From: Saccharum officinarum
Taxonomy: Eukaryota; Streptophyta; Magnoliopsida; Poales; Poaceae
Reading direction: 5' to 3'
Assembly: GCA_020631735.1 (NCBI GenBank)
Contig: CM036159.1
Span: 22,793,511-22,857,510, forward strand
Length of the DNA: 64,000 bases
Within the stretch, counting starts at the first letter, position 1. Every line of letters starts with the position of its first letter. Both the position numbers and the translations under genes were made by a program. Positions 9,944-21,253 of this stretch are shown here, piece by piece. A model generated the notes under the pieces. It saw only the letters and a list, made by a program, of their open reading frames with translations, made no database searches and had not been told where the DNA came from.

Positions 9944-11201
9944 CAGTGGCGAATCTACAGGGTATGCCGGGTATGCCCCGGCATACCCTGCAATCCCAGG
10001 AAACTTTACCGTATATATACATATTTTTGAAAAAAAGATGAAAAAATTATCTGAACGCTCGCCCAATTGCCGCTGGCTCGCACACAATGCTCTGCGTGCC
10101 TCGAGTGGAAGACCGTGACCACGTGATGGGAGGCCCATGTGGCCCATGAAGCCATGCGGCCACGGCCATGTTCACACCTAGCCCAGCTTTTCAAGCCCCT
10201 TAGGTGATCTTGTCATCCATAGGACGTCGTTGCGCCGCCTGATGCCCTAATCGGCTAATCGATCCAGCAGTCCTCATCTCATCATCCACACTCCATGGAG
10301 GGATCAACTGACCGCACGGCCACAGGCGCACGACCGCACAAGAGATGGAGGCAGGCTGCAGGCACATGGCCAAAACACGCCACACGCCGGTACGGAACCT
10401 CGTCAACTTGGTAGTCAATGCATATTGTCTTAAATTGGTTTAAGTGAGATTCAATCTTTTCAATTTGGCATGTTCTGTTTTTCATCTTTTCATGGGAAAT
10501 TTCATTGCTACGTATTTACTAACATCATAGAATCCCCGTGCAGGTGCAGCGAGATCGGGGATTTGACGGGGCATTTAACTATTTGCCACTTTTAGCCATG
10601 GTCAATTAATCTCTCTCACATCCACTTCTCTCACGTGGGTGGCAAATCTGTTGCCACTCTCCCTCCCCCAGTGGCAATGGGTTAATTATGCCGGGATTTG
10701 ACCCAACATCAAAGACAATCAAGATTGATCAACAATTCGGTACATATCAAGTCGGTGCTTCTCTGGTTGCAAATCAGAATTCGATCCATGCAGAAATAAT
10801 TTGTTTAAATATTTGGTATTGTGTTTTTTTAATATTTGTAAAGTTATAAAGAGAAGCAGGGCATTGCATCTCTTGTTTAGAAACATGTGGTAAAGAAGGT
10901 GACCAAGGTGACAGTAGTAGTTGCTGCTACTTCAAATCCTTCCTCTGATTGTAAGTCTCTTACTATCTTTTATGCCTATACTTTTAAACTACCAGTACGG
11001 TGATTGAATTATTTATGTTGTATTTGTGGACATTTTTAAACCGAATCTTCAAATGTTATAATTATCTTGTAATTTAGTGCATATATACTGAATGACATTA
11101 AAAAAATTCAAATATTACCAAATTGCCAAATGGTTTTATCGAATTGTATATGAAAATTTTTGAGTGGCATACCATAAGCTAAAATCCTAGATCCGCCACT
11201 A
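9944..11201. mobile_element. Non-autonomous hAT element, 8-bp TSD GTCAGTGG
   Basis: Left end CAGTGGCGAATCTA and right end TAGATCCGCCACTA are inverted repeats of the form (C/T)AGTGGCG, typical of hAT termini. They are bordered by perfect 8-bp direct repeats GTCAGTGG at 9936-9943 and 11202-11209. The left subterminal region carries GGGTATGCCGGGTATGCC, echoed by GGCATACC near the right end. The 1258-bp interior has no hAT transposase motif, so mobility would need a transposase in trans. A smaller MITE is nested at 10568-10692. Confidence 0.85.
10568..10692. mobile_element. 125-bp MITE nested in the hAT element
   Basis: It is bordered by perfect 10-bp direct repeats GGGATTTGAC at 10558-10567 and 10693-10702. 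Ends GGGGCATTTAAC and GTTAATTATGCCG are roughly complementary, and TTTGCCAC / GTGGCAA phrases pair inside. The true TSD may be 8 or 9 bp with flanking similarity, so hAT and Mutator-like origins are both possible. Confidence 0.7.
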
Positions 11202-11209
11202 GTCAGTGG

Positions 11210-12123
11210 CCTACTACACATATTTTTTTTGCTAATCATGTAGAGAAAGTACATGATCACGTATACAGAGTAATATGATCTCCTTATCTCAGCTGAGCTT
11301 CCAAACAAGAAGAAATACTAGACTTGTATAAGATGGTCTCAGCAAACATATGATGGACCTTGTCGAATTCTTAATCCCAATTGCCCATGCACAAAGGGTT
11401 ATGATTCATGCAAGAATCATTACCCGCGACCTTTCAGCGAGGTCACCGTATAGGGCAAAGATTTCTACCCGGTTTATAGACGACGTGAAGATGGGCGAAA
11501 AGAAAAAAAAAGCGTGCCTTACAACCTTTACCTCTCGAGATTGTTCAACTATCACATTAATGTTGACGGGAGCATAAGACTGTAAAGTACCTATTTAAGT
11601 ACATTTACAAGAAATCCAAGTTTTAGAGTTGAGGTGGTAATCGGACCATGATGATAGTTTTGAGAGGTAAAAGGACTTTTTTTCTCGTATATAAAAAAAT
11701 TAGTTGGGTCAATATATTATGCCAACAGTGCGCGGTGAAAATAGGGTAAAGCTCGATTCAGAGACTATGACTATATATGAGACTTTTTTTTTATAAGGAC
11801 TATATATGAGACTGATGAGCGGCCAGCCGGTCACAAATCGATCCACTGTGCCCGACGACCAAGGCATTTAAAGGTGGGTGAGGTTGCCCGGCAGAGCTGC
11901 GCAAGGCTCCAAAGTCTTCCCGGTTCCAATCCGAACACGCCACCTCCTGCGTTTTTTTTTTCCTTTTGAGAAACGTGCCACTTCCTACGTGTTTCACAGC
12001 AAATTGACATGCCGCAAGTATTGGACTATTGGTGTAGTATGGGCCACACAGATCGACCGAGGGACCAAGGAAATTCGAATGCTCTTCAGAGAGTGTGAGA
12101 GAGAGAGTGTGTGAAGCGTTACG
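11210..12123. other. Intergenic, no gene recognised
   Basis: AT-rich at the left, mixed at the right. No credible coding sequence, terminal repeats or RNA gene. An open frame at 11800-12126 has no domain and ends at the CACTA target site. Confidence 0.4.
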
Positions 12124-13204
12124 CACCAGTACAGAAAAACATTTTTTTTAGAGACGGTCAAAAGTGATATTCAGAGACGGTTTTAAAACCACCACCATGT
12201 TAGCAATTATAAAAATAAGTGATTTCCAGAGGTGATTATAAAAATCGATTTTCAGAGACGGTTCTCTTAAGTCAACCGTCCCTAAAAGTAATTTTCAAAT
12301 TTTTTTAAAAATCATTTGAAGTCTAATAAAATTAAGATTTCTAATGTAGCCTGAAGGGCTTATTAGGACTGGCCACAGCTCGCAAAATTTATTTTTCACT
12401 TGTTTTGAATAAGTGCCGACATCCGGGATTCGAACCCAGAACCTTTCCCTCGCGTGGTCCCTTCCCTACCACCGCACCATACAATCACTGTGCCCAATTC
12501 TAGGATGCTGTCGATTTGTACTAATATGTATGAATCTTGTAATCAATATTTTAACTCATAAACAATCTTAAATGAGAAAACTTTTAACTACAAAGTTTTA
12601 GATCTCGTCGAGCATTACAACTTTGATATAGAACATTTCTCCATCCAAGGTCATTTAAAAAATTTAAAAATTTGAAATTCAAAATCTTAGACTTAATTTA
12701 TATATTTAGAATCCTAAATGATATCAAACAAAAATGATCTCAAACAAAAATTTTATCGACTACAAAGTTTTAGATCTTGTCGAGCTCTATAATTTTGATA
12801 TAAATTTTATCTTCATCCGACTTCATTTAAAAATATATGAATTTATTTGTGCTGCAGCTATTTTTAAGGATAGTTGACTTAGTCAACCATATCTGAAAAT
12901 CGATTTTCAGAGACGGTTGTCTTAAAAGAACTGCCTCTAAAATTCACTTATTTTCAGAGATGGTTGACATAAGCAACCGTCCATGAAAATAGCATTTTTG
13001 GAGGCGGTTCTCTTAGCGGAATCGCCCCTAAAAATGGATACATTTTTAGAGACGGATTTCTTAATGGAACCGCCTCTAAAAATTGATTTCTAACAACGGT
13101 TGTATGGCTACAGTGCCTTCCACGAAGGTTAGTGACAGCGTGCTAAGACAACCGCTTCTGTTAAAAAAAGGGAGACGCCTCTAAAAATCATTTCTGTACC
13201 AGTG
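12124..13204. mobile_element. Non-autonomous CACTA (En/Spm-like) element, TSD ACG
   Basis: The left end CACCAGTACAGAAA and right end TTTCTGTACCAGTG form the CACTA-type inverted repeat, flanked on both sides by the 3-bp duplication ACG. Both subterminal regions hold repeated AGAGACGGTT-type phrases in direct and inverted orientation (12150-12290 and 12895-13090), as expected for transposase-binding subterminal repeats. The interior has no transposase frame but does have a 165-bp-spaced imperfect duplication (near 12585 and 12750) and a tRNA-like stretch. 1081 bp. Confidence 0.85.
12419..12490 (-). other. tRNA-like segment (box A/box B) inside the CACTA element
   Basis: On the minus strand GGTGCGGTGGTA (complement of 12468-12479) resembles a pol III A box. 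GGGTTCGAATCCC (complement of 12425-12437) is a perfect T-arm/B box. Their spacing is about that of a tRNA. The flanks do not form a clear acceptor stem and no anticodon arm is convincing, so this is a degenerate tRNA or SINE-type promoter relic rather than a tRNA gene. Confidence 0.5.
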
Positions 13205-13207
13205 ACG

Positions 13208-14620
13208 GGAAGTTATCTAGTTTTGAGGGTTATCCCCACCACATCGCTAACCGTCCCTCCAACGTGCACCACCATCCTAGTCAACCCCCCCCCCCCCGGT
13301 CTAAGGACTGAGCCATGGGGGAGGCATCCACAAACTTGAAGGGCCTAACCCTCTAACCCTAACCGGAGCTCGCCGGAGATGGTAAAGGTAGTGGCCGGTA
13401 AAGGAGGCATTGACCGGTGGAGAAGGAGATAACTTGAGTCGATGGAATTTACTTTTTTTTTCTCCATCCTTCTTACTGCTAATTTGATCTGAATTTTGCC
13501 TTCAATTTTTTGATTTGAATGATTCTGGCAATAAGACCTTGTCTAGAACCCATCGTACCCTCGTGAGTCGGGACACTCGTGTTGTTGCCTTTATATGTGT
13601 TTTTCACCTTTGAGGTATATGATGAGACCAACGTTTCGTGTATTTAGGTTTCGATGACAACACCCAAATGATTTCTTGTCCATTACTCTTTAGAATGACG
13701 CATGATCGCTACATCCACATTTCTGAAATATAATATATTGTAAGAAAGTACCGCCAAAAAGTAATGCTGACTTGATAAAATGGGTACCTAGTGCTAAAAT
13801 GTAGCTTTAGTAAACATTTAAAATTGTTGTACTTGGGTGTCACCCTTCTCTCAAACAAGACTTGATAATCTGAAACCATGTTATTATAGACCGATCGACA
13901 CCTTTGATTTCCAGCCCCTGCGGGTGATGGACCGGGCGTTAGCTCAAAAGAAAACCATGATATATGCACGTTGTTTTTCAGCTGAAACTTCATAATTTTG
14001 ATATAATCTGAACCTATATATATGCACAAAAGAAAGCCATGATATATATGATTATTGATCATCACATTTTAGCTAGATTTCAGCACCTATTGGCCCGGCC
14101 TTACTAGTTAGTATCAACCAAAAAAAAAACTTATATTACCTACCTTAATAATATGCAGGCTGTTTGATTTTTCAGCTGTATAACTTTTGTTTCCTTTCCT
14201 CGGTTATATATTTATTTATTAGTCCTGTTTTCTTTGGATTTAACATCATGTGGGATGACTTCTTTAACACACAGCACGTGACTGGAGGTAACTTTCTGGC
14301 GAATGTCTACAAAGCTGATGCTATCAGACCTGAAAGCAACAATGCACATCCAATGGTCTTGAACTGACAGATTGTTCCGATCGATCGAGTTAAATAATTG
14401 TCATGGTAAAGTCATAAGCAAATAAGAAAGTCATAAGTAAATAAGAACTAGCAAGGTGGCCAGTTCAAATTGCACGGCTAGCGTGCTGCCAGTCCAAAAA
14501 AAATGTAGATTGGGGAGAGAGTGAGTGAAGAAAGAAAGAAATTTACTGCTTTTAGTATTAGGTATATAAGGCATAGGTGGGTAATAGAGGAATATGTGTA
14601 GGGTTATTTTAACCTAATTT
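13208..14620. other. Intergenic, no gene recognised
   Basis: It includes a run of C near 13287-13298 and a poly-T run near 13450. A 67-codon plus-strand open frame at 14164-14367 has an ordinary-looking composition but no domain I know and no supporting splice context. Confidence 0.4.
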
Positions 14621-15051
14621 GAGCATCTACAAGAGTTTTCAAAATCCATTCCCAATCTACATTTTTTTGGCAAGATTGAAAAAAAACTACTCTCCAATAA
14701 CTCCCGATCTTAACTCCCAATCTTTTCGCACTTAGGAAAAACAATCCAATCACTTGGATAAATATGGGCGTGTATCCATCTGCCAATGTGAAGGTGGAAG
14801 GATGTGGGGAAGAATAAAAGGTAGGACAGAGTTCCTGATGCAAACATACAAGAGAGAAAGAAAAAAATAAAATTGGTTAGTATGATTTAGAAATAATATG
14901 AGATTCCTAATGTAAATTTATCTTCTATATTTTAGGATCGAGATTTTAGAAATTATTGGAGGAACCAACGAATATGCTCCCAACCTTTTTTAGTCACTTG
15001 AAAAACTCATTGATTTACCAATTACTTTTTTTGGAACTATTGAAGATGCTC
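14621..15051. mobile_element. MITE with GAGCATCT terminus
   Basis: Left end GAGCATCTACAAGAGTTTT and right end GGAACTATTGAAGATGCTC form a roughly 20-bp imperfect inverted repeat. Further internal sequence also pairs (CAATCTACATTTTTT...). The target duplication is not clear, so the superfamily is open. 431 bp. Confidence 0.65.
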
Positions 15052-15400
15052 TTATTTATGTAGTGGCCATGGTGAAAAAATTATCAACGCGGCAGTTTGA
15101 CAAAATATATATAAAAAACTTGACCGGCAAGGTGTGTGGCATGTCGCACTTGCGACGGCAAATTTCTACACCACACTTTGTGGCGGCTTTTGTACTATGA
15201 TTTTTTGTGGCAGTCTCGGTTGCATCAGTAACCAAACAGACGCCTCTAGTTGTGGCTGGTTGTTATGGCGAGCCACAGCTGTGGCGTGTGACAACCTTTG
15301 CGAGCAACCAAACACTCAACAGAAAATTGGGATCGCCGACACTGGCAACCATCTCTTAGATTGCTGACACAGTATTATGACTGCCATGTTCGACAAGTAA

Positions 15401-15643
15401 GGGCCTGTTTAGTTGCCCATGCAACCCAAAAAAGTTTGCACAGTACCTGTCACATCGAATCTTGCGGCACATGCATGGAGTACTAAATGTAGACGAAAGA
15501 AAAAACTAATTACACAGTTTAGTTGTAAATCACGAGACAAATCTTTTGAGCCTAATTAGTCCATGATTGGACACAAATTACCAAATAAAACGAAAAGTGC
15601 TACAGTAGCCGAATCCAAACTTTTTCACCAACTAAACAACCCC
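15401..15643. mobile_element. Tourist-like MITE, TSD TAA
   Basis: Left end GGGCCTGTTTAGTTG and right end CAACTAAACAACCCC are inverted repeats bordered by TAA (15398-15400 and 15644-15646), matching the TWA preference of PIF/Harbinger. The interior shares CACATCGAATCTT, GCATG and TTTTGAGCCTAATTAGTCC phrases with the copy at 20115. 243 bp, non-coding. Confidence 0.85.
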
Positions 15644-15743
15644 TAAGCAAACAAAACACTGGATAAATGAAGTCAATGTTCGGTCATGTCCTGTCCGTGT
15701 CACCAACTTGCATTCATGGCCAGGGAGCTGCCTCCGTCTCCAT

Positions 15744-16664
15744 TAAAGATGGCAACGGGGAATTCCCCGTCGGGGAATGCCTCCCCGTCCCCGTTCCCGC
15801 GGGGAAGAAAATTCCCCGTCCCCGTCCCCGTCAAGACTCACGGGGAAGATTTTCTTCCCATCCCCGTCCCCGTGCGGGGAATTATTCCCCGTGGGGATCC
15901 CCGTCCCCGCGTGAGTTCATCAGAATGTAACCCATACAACCATTCACAAATTCACATGAGTGGCATTCAAACAAATCAATGATACAAATAGACCTTGAAT
16001 ACAGAAATTACAACACATCCAGGACAACTCAGGTCACGATGCCCTCACGTCTGCACATCAAAGCTTGAATTGAACTAGTCTTCTGACAGATCCTTCACCT
16101 GTTCAGTCCGCCGCTGACACGGAGTTGCTGCTATCATGGGGATTGAGGAGCCCCGCACGGACGCCGGTGCTGCCGCATGGAGGCGCGCGCGTACGCCGCT
16201 TGCCTCGCCCTTGGAAGCCGCGAGCGGACACGGATGCTGTCGGTGTGGCCGTGCGGTGCCGCAGTGCCGCTCACGAACGCAGATGCTACCGGTGCGGGGC
16301 CGCACACGAACGCAGATGCCTTCTCTTCGGCGGCGGCTGGGAGTCTGGGAGCCTAGACATCGTGGTGGCTGGATGCAGAGTTAGGGTTAGAGATGCAAAT
16401 ATATACTATGTTGGTTGGATGGGCCTTCGTGGGCTGATTCATGTCTCTAAGTTGGGCAAGGCCGAGATGCATACGCGTGAATCAATCGGGGATACGGGGA
16501 TCGGGGACGGGGAACACACAACCATCCCCGCCCCCGTCAGCCCCGACGGGGATCAATCTTCTACCGTTTAAATCCCCGTGGGGATAAAATTACTACCATC
16601 CCCATCCCCTAATAGAGGAATTCCCCGCGGGGAATCGGGGATCGGGGCCCCATTGACATCTTTA
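15744..16664. mobile_element. hAT-type element with GATGGCAACGGGG terminus, TSD GTCTCCAT
   Basis: Perfect 8-bp direct repeats GTCTCCAT at 15736-15743 and 16665-16672 flank the inverted termini TAAAGATGGCAACGGGG and CCCCATTGACATCTTTA. About 150 bp at each end is dense in CCCCGTCCCCG / CGGGGA units that can pair within and between ends. The middle (16125-16570) is GC-rich and open in several frames, with a repeated GAACGCAGATGC phrase but no transposase or other domain. An 8-bp TSD indicates the hAT superfamily. 921 bp. Confidence 0.85.
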
Positions 16665-16672
16665 GTCTCCAT

Positions 16673-17016
16673 GCCCAATGGCACGGGGACATTGGAGTGA
16701 GGCTTGAGACAGTAGAGCAAGCAACTAAAAAGGTGGCGCGCTGCTAAATACTAGGTGCGTTGGCACTACTGGAGCAAGTTTGTCTCCACCGCCACAGTCA
16801 CTCCTGTTTTATTAGGATAGAGAAATATAGCTGTGACGCACTGACGCTGACTTATTTTATTCATCTGTCCTTTTCAGACGAGAAAACTTTTGGATACATG
16901 ACATTTTCCATATATAAACCGATGAATCTGTTGGCTGTTGCTAGACAAATTAAAGGCAACCCGCGATATAATGATGTGGTCGGAAGGTTTAGCTTTAATA
17001 GGAATGTGTTAATATA
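16673..17016. other. Intergenic, nothing recognised
   Basis: Short stretch between a hAT element and a Stowaway MITE. A 103-codon open frame runs into the MITE and has no domain, so I do not call it. Confidence 0.4.
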
Positions 17017-17018
17017 TA

Positions 17019-17247
17019 CTCTCTCCGTCCCATTAAAAGTGACGTTTTTGATTCGTAGGTACCGTGTTTAACCATTTGTCTTATTTAATTTTTTATAAAT
17101 TATAAAATAAATATATTATTATTAAAATATCTCTAATAATAAAATAAGTCATAACAAAATAAATAATATTTATATAAAAATTTTGAATAACAGTTAAACA
17201 AAGATGACACGGAGTCCAAAACGTTACTTTCAATAGGACGGAGGGAG
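17019..17247. mobile_element. Stowaway-like MITE
   Basis: Ends CTCTCTCCGTCCC and GGACGGAGGGAG are flanked by TA. CATTAAAAGTGACGTTTTTG near the left is mirrored by AACGTTACTTTCAATAGG near the right, extending the inverted repeat. 229 bp. Confidence 0.85.
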
Positions 17248-17249
17248 TA

Positions 17250-18670
17250 TGCTACTAGAGAGGTTTGATTTCTGATTTAAATATCAGTAGAAAAACTTTT
17301 ACATGGGCCACACTATTAATCGGAAAAAACAGGTTAGGGTTCTAAAAGGAGTTGAGAGGTCATCTTCTGTACTAGTGTGGCTCAGCTGATTGATTTCTCG
17401 TGATGGAACTTGTCTATCTGAGTTGAAGCTAGTCCTCGACTTTTGTGTGAGTTTGTATTTTCTTGAATTTATTTTAAAATTTAACAACGTTGTTTTTTTA
17501 GTGTTCTTTAATGATTTCGTCAATCTCAAGATCTGTTGCTCGGTCTCTCGAGGTGCTCGTAGAGATAGGACACGTCGTGCAGGTATTCATACGGTTGAGT
17601 GTATGTGTACGAAGCAACCCGAGAACAGCCTAGAAACGGTTTAGCATGGAAGGAGCAAAGACTCTCTATCTGCGCTCGCCCCGAATCGTTCTCCTATTCT
17701 CCTTCCTCGAGTCGCACTGCCCCCTCTCCCCCACCATCCTTGGGCAGCGAGGTGCCTCGCGCACCAGTCGTGCGTGTCGTCGACAAACCACTCCCCCCGC
17801 TCCAACCCGCCCTCCCCTAATCCGAAGCGAAGGAGTCGCTTCCACCGCCGCTGACCTCACACCACCATTGCCTCTACCCCACGTCCTGGCCATTTCCTAG
17901 TCCCAATCAGAGGATGTGCAATATTCCCTGGCCGGCTGGCCGGACGCTGGCTCCGCCAAACCAATTGTCCTCCGCAGCTCCAACACTGGAGGTTTTCTAC
18001 CGCTGTCCTCATGGCTGCCGCCCTCGACCTCGAAGAAGACGACAATGCGTGCCTCGTCCAATCACGCAACGACGCGTGTCAACACGTTGCGACTCACAGC
18101 AACGCAGCACGCAGGCCGTATAAAGATCGTGCAGAAACCCCATCATGACATTTCATAAAAAGCTTTGGTTGGAACAGACGCGAATTGAATTCTATAGTAG
18201 CACACATCTGATTGACGGGCCGGGTACAGATGGAAGGCCCCAGGGGTTAGCGATCATAACAAATCAAAAGGCTGTACGTTCGTTGGGTGGCTGAATAAGG
18301 TTTTAGGCAGGCTTTGCAGAATTGCAGTTGACAACTTGACATGCATCATGCATGCACTGACGAAAGCCTACAGGAGGATTACTATGCAATTGCCTTGCCG
18401 ACCCCTGTCCGTCTGGTGCATCGGTTAAAGTGGCTAGACCCCGTGTTTTGCATTGGACTTTAAAACTCACTAACATAATCCCCACTCACCCACTGCAAAT
18501 CTGCAATCACAATGCCGCTGCTGCACTGCATGGACGCAGCATATGGGGGTCGCCTTTGACCGGCCGGCCCGGCACGGGGTTCACGAGCACGTGCAGAGCA
18601 GAGATCGATAGCAGACGCACGGAGGATGCCATTTGCATTTGGTGCACTGAAATATACTACGAAAAGGATC
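17250..18670. other. Unassigned, GC-rich centre
   Basis: A GC-rich patch (about 17680-18120) with several short overlapping open frames could be a remnant of a gene promoter or first exon, but I see no domain and no coherent splice pattern. The flanks are ordinary AT-richer DNA. Confidence 0.35.
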
Positions 18671-18680
18671 AAAAAAAAAA

Positions 18681-19035
18681 GTTTGCACAGTAACTGTCAC
18701 ATCGAATCTTTAGATGCATGCATGAAGCATTATATGTAGGTAAAAAAATAACTTAAAACTAGAAAGTCGTAGATCTCATCGAGAGCTACAACTTTCATAT
18801 AGAAATCATCTCCATTTGACAGCATATAAAAAAGATATGATTTTTCCAAGGCGACAAGCGCTTGTACGCGATTAATATACTGCTGAAAATTTGTTTAATT
18901 TTTTAAGCATTTTAATGATCTCAAATTAAAAAACTCAAAACTATAAAGTTGTAGATCTCGTCGAGAGCTACATTTTTCATATAAAAATCATCTTCATCCA
19001 AGATCATATGAAAAAGATACAATTTTTGGAATATT
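18681..19035. repeat. Composite repeat: MITE fragment followed by two copies of a CACTA-interior motif
   Basis: 18681-18750 matches the interior of the MITEs at 15401 and 20115 (TTTGCACAGTAACTGTCACA, GCATGCATGAAGC) but lacks their ends. It is followed by two copies, near 18755 and 18942, of a phrase containing GTAGATCTCGTCGAGAGCTAC. That phrase also occurs twice, in degenerate form, inside the CACTA element at 12124-13204. No termini are visible, so this is a chimeric relic. Confidence 0.6.
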
Positions 19036-19127
19036 TTAGAAACTGTAGCTACAGTACCCCAAAATAGAAATATAACCGACTGACATATGGGCCGCACATG
19101 TAGGACCGCGTCACGTCAGCATTGGGA

Positions 19128-19327
19128 CCTAGATGACACCCGAAGCCAAGTTCATGGACCCAGATGACACCCAAAGCAAGTTCAGGGACCCAGAAATATA
19201 CTGTTCAAAGTTCGGGGACCTAAGTGACACCTAAATCTAAGTTCAGAGACCTAGATGACACCTGAAGGCAAGTTCAGGGACCCAGAAATACACTATTCAA
19301 AGTTCGGGGACCTAAGTGACACCAACT
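19128..19327. repeat. Imperfect tandem repeats, 92-bp period
   Basis: AAGTTCAGGGACCCAGAAAT starts at 19178 and again at 19270. Each is followed by a TTCAAAGTTCGGGGACCTAA-type phrase and GTGACACC. Shorter GATGACACC/AAGTTC units extend the array to the left. Non-coding. Confidence 0.7.
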
Positions 19328-20114
19328 GTCAAGTTCCGATTTAAAATGGGCGCCAGCTGGCTGCATGGACTGAAAAAAAAGAACGCATTTGAATAGATTC
19401 AGTTCAATTCAGACAACAATATTATGCAAGCATATGGGTTTAAGTGCAGACAACAAAGTATCTACGCCCTTACCTGGTAGGGCATACACACTGACACAGG
19501 AGTTGTAGGCTTGTAGCAAATGGAAGCAACCGATGAGATTGATTCGTCGGCTCTCCGCATCATCCTTGCAGATTATTATTTTTCCTGAAACGCGTACTGC
19601 ATCAACTCAGGTGTGGCTATAGCTACTACAGTTTTTCGGAGGTGCAGTTGTACTGATCAGAGTTTTACATTGCCATGTATTTATTTATGTCAAAAACTAA
19701 ATCTCTTTTGCAGAATGCACCGGCTATGTCAATGGGCCAGCCTGCAGCGGCATAAAGATCTTAAAAATCAATTAATCTCTGCGGCAAAACACCTAGAGAC
19801 GTCGGTTTTAGCTTTCTTTGGTTCCAATGGGTGGCTTTCGCAAAAACACGTTGGTTTTGTTTAGTCCAGAACTGTTTTGTTATTCCTGTAGTCGTGTGAG
19901 TGGCTGTAAGTTACAGCAAACTTTGTGCCCGTATCGGTCGTTTGTAATAATTGGTCTGATTCTATCCTCGGATAGATGAAGCCGGATATTTTATCCTTTA
20001 TCTAAAAATGTATTTATTTATGTGAGCTTAGGTGGCTTCGCATTTGTCTCTAAGTAAAGTTTCAGAGAAAGGGTTGCAGATAGTTTCAGTCTGGACGTGA
20101 TCAACACCACCATA
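19328..20114. other. Intergenic, nothing recognised
   Basis: No credible gene or element ends. The 83-codon open frame at 19613-19864 has no known domain. Confidence 0.4.
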
Positions 20115-20355
20115 GGGTGTGTTCACTTCCCATCCCAACCCAAAATATTTCATCTTCCATCCATCACATCAAATCTTTCGACGCATGCATGAAGCATTAA
20201 ATGTAGGTAAAAAGATAACTAATTGCATAGTTTGTCTGTAAATGTCGGGACGAATCTTTTGAGCCTAGTTAGTCCATGATTAGACAAATTTTTCCAAATA
20301 ACAATGAAAGATGCTACAGTAACTTTTCAACTACTTTTCGCGGAGTGAACACGCC
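20115..20355. mobile_element. MITE related to the GGCC-TGTTTAG group, divergent termini
   Basis: Ends GGGTGTGTTCACTTC and GGAGTGAACACGCC are inverted repeats. The interior shares ATCAAATCTTTCGACGCATG, TAACTAATTGCATAGTTT and TTTTGAGCCTAGTTAGTCC phrases with the MITE at 15401-15643. The target duplication is unclear. 241 bp. Confidence 0.75.
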
Positions 20356-21253
20356 ATTTTAGGAGGGAGACAGGCGTCTGACAGAGGCGGGCAAACAACG
20401 AAAAATGACTGCTCGGCACAACATTGGGCCCCTTCACGATAAAGGCCCAGCAGCCCGACTGGCCTGGCATGGGCCTTCAGCGAGGACGAAGATCTTTTTG
20501 TTTTGGTTTACTGTACAGATCTTTTTGGTTTTATTGGGCCCTCAGCCTCAGGCTTGGACGCTGAACACCAAACACCCAAGTACAAGAGCATCGGCCCACT
20601 GCTGTAGGTGTCTATACTGTCAAAACAAGCCATTCCATTCCAACTCATGCATAACGCATGTTAGGGGGGAAAAAAAGACAAGCCATTCCCATTCCCACCG
20701 GCCAGGTTTAGAGATAAGCCAATCCATTTTATGCTAAAGATGCATTATCACTTAGGTGTCAAGAACAGAATCTAGATAAGGTGATAGTTTTTTTTTCCCC
20801 GAGGAATGCGATCAGTTAGTTGAGATAGAACGGTTAGCAACCGTTCTTCCTAGCTAAATTATGTTAGGAGCACGAGTGTCGCTGGGCCAACTGATCTTCC
20901 TTTTTTTTCTTATAGAGATGATAGTGAGACAATCAGTTGCACCTACATATGGTCAACGCCTCAACGGTAATGCTGGAAGTAGGCATCTGTTCGCCTAGAC
21001 GCCGCTTGTCCCACTCCAGCTTCGGTGCTTCACGGCTTCTTAAAAAAAAACAGCACCGCTCACCTTCTCTATTGCAGGGGCTGCTCGCCGCGGCCTTCCC
21101 TAGCGCGGCGGCACCACACCCTGGCCCCTTCCTCCGCTGCTCTGCGTGTCGCGCCGCGCCACCATCTAGGGCTGCACCCCCATCCACCTCGCCCGTTGCG
21201 GAAGGGGAGGCAGGGTGCGGTGGCTGCGGAGGCCTGCACCACCACAGTCCCCC
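20356..21253. other. Unassigned, GC-rich right part
   Basis: 20937-21250 is GC-rich with long overlapping frames on both strands but no domain. It merges with the TGTTGCA-repeat region that follows, and the two may belong to one transposable element whose ends I cannot define. Confidence 0.35.

Noticed and set aside
12419..12490. A functional tRNA gene
   Set aside because: Boxes A and B are present, but no consistent acceptor stem or anticodon arm could be drawn. Kept only as a tRNA-like relic.
16125..16571. A captured gene inside the hAT element
   Set aside because: The 148-codon frame overlaps other open frames and has no recognisable domain; it appears to be composition only.
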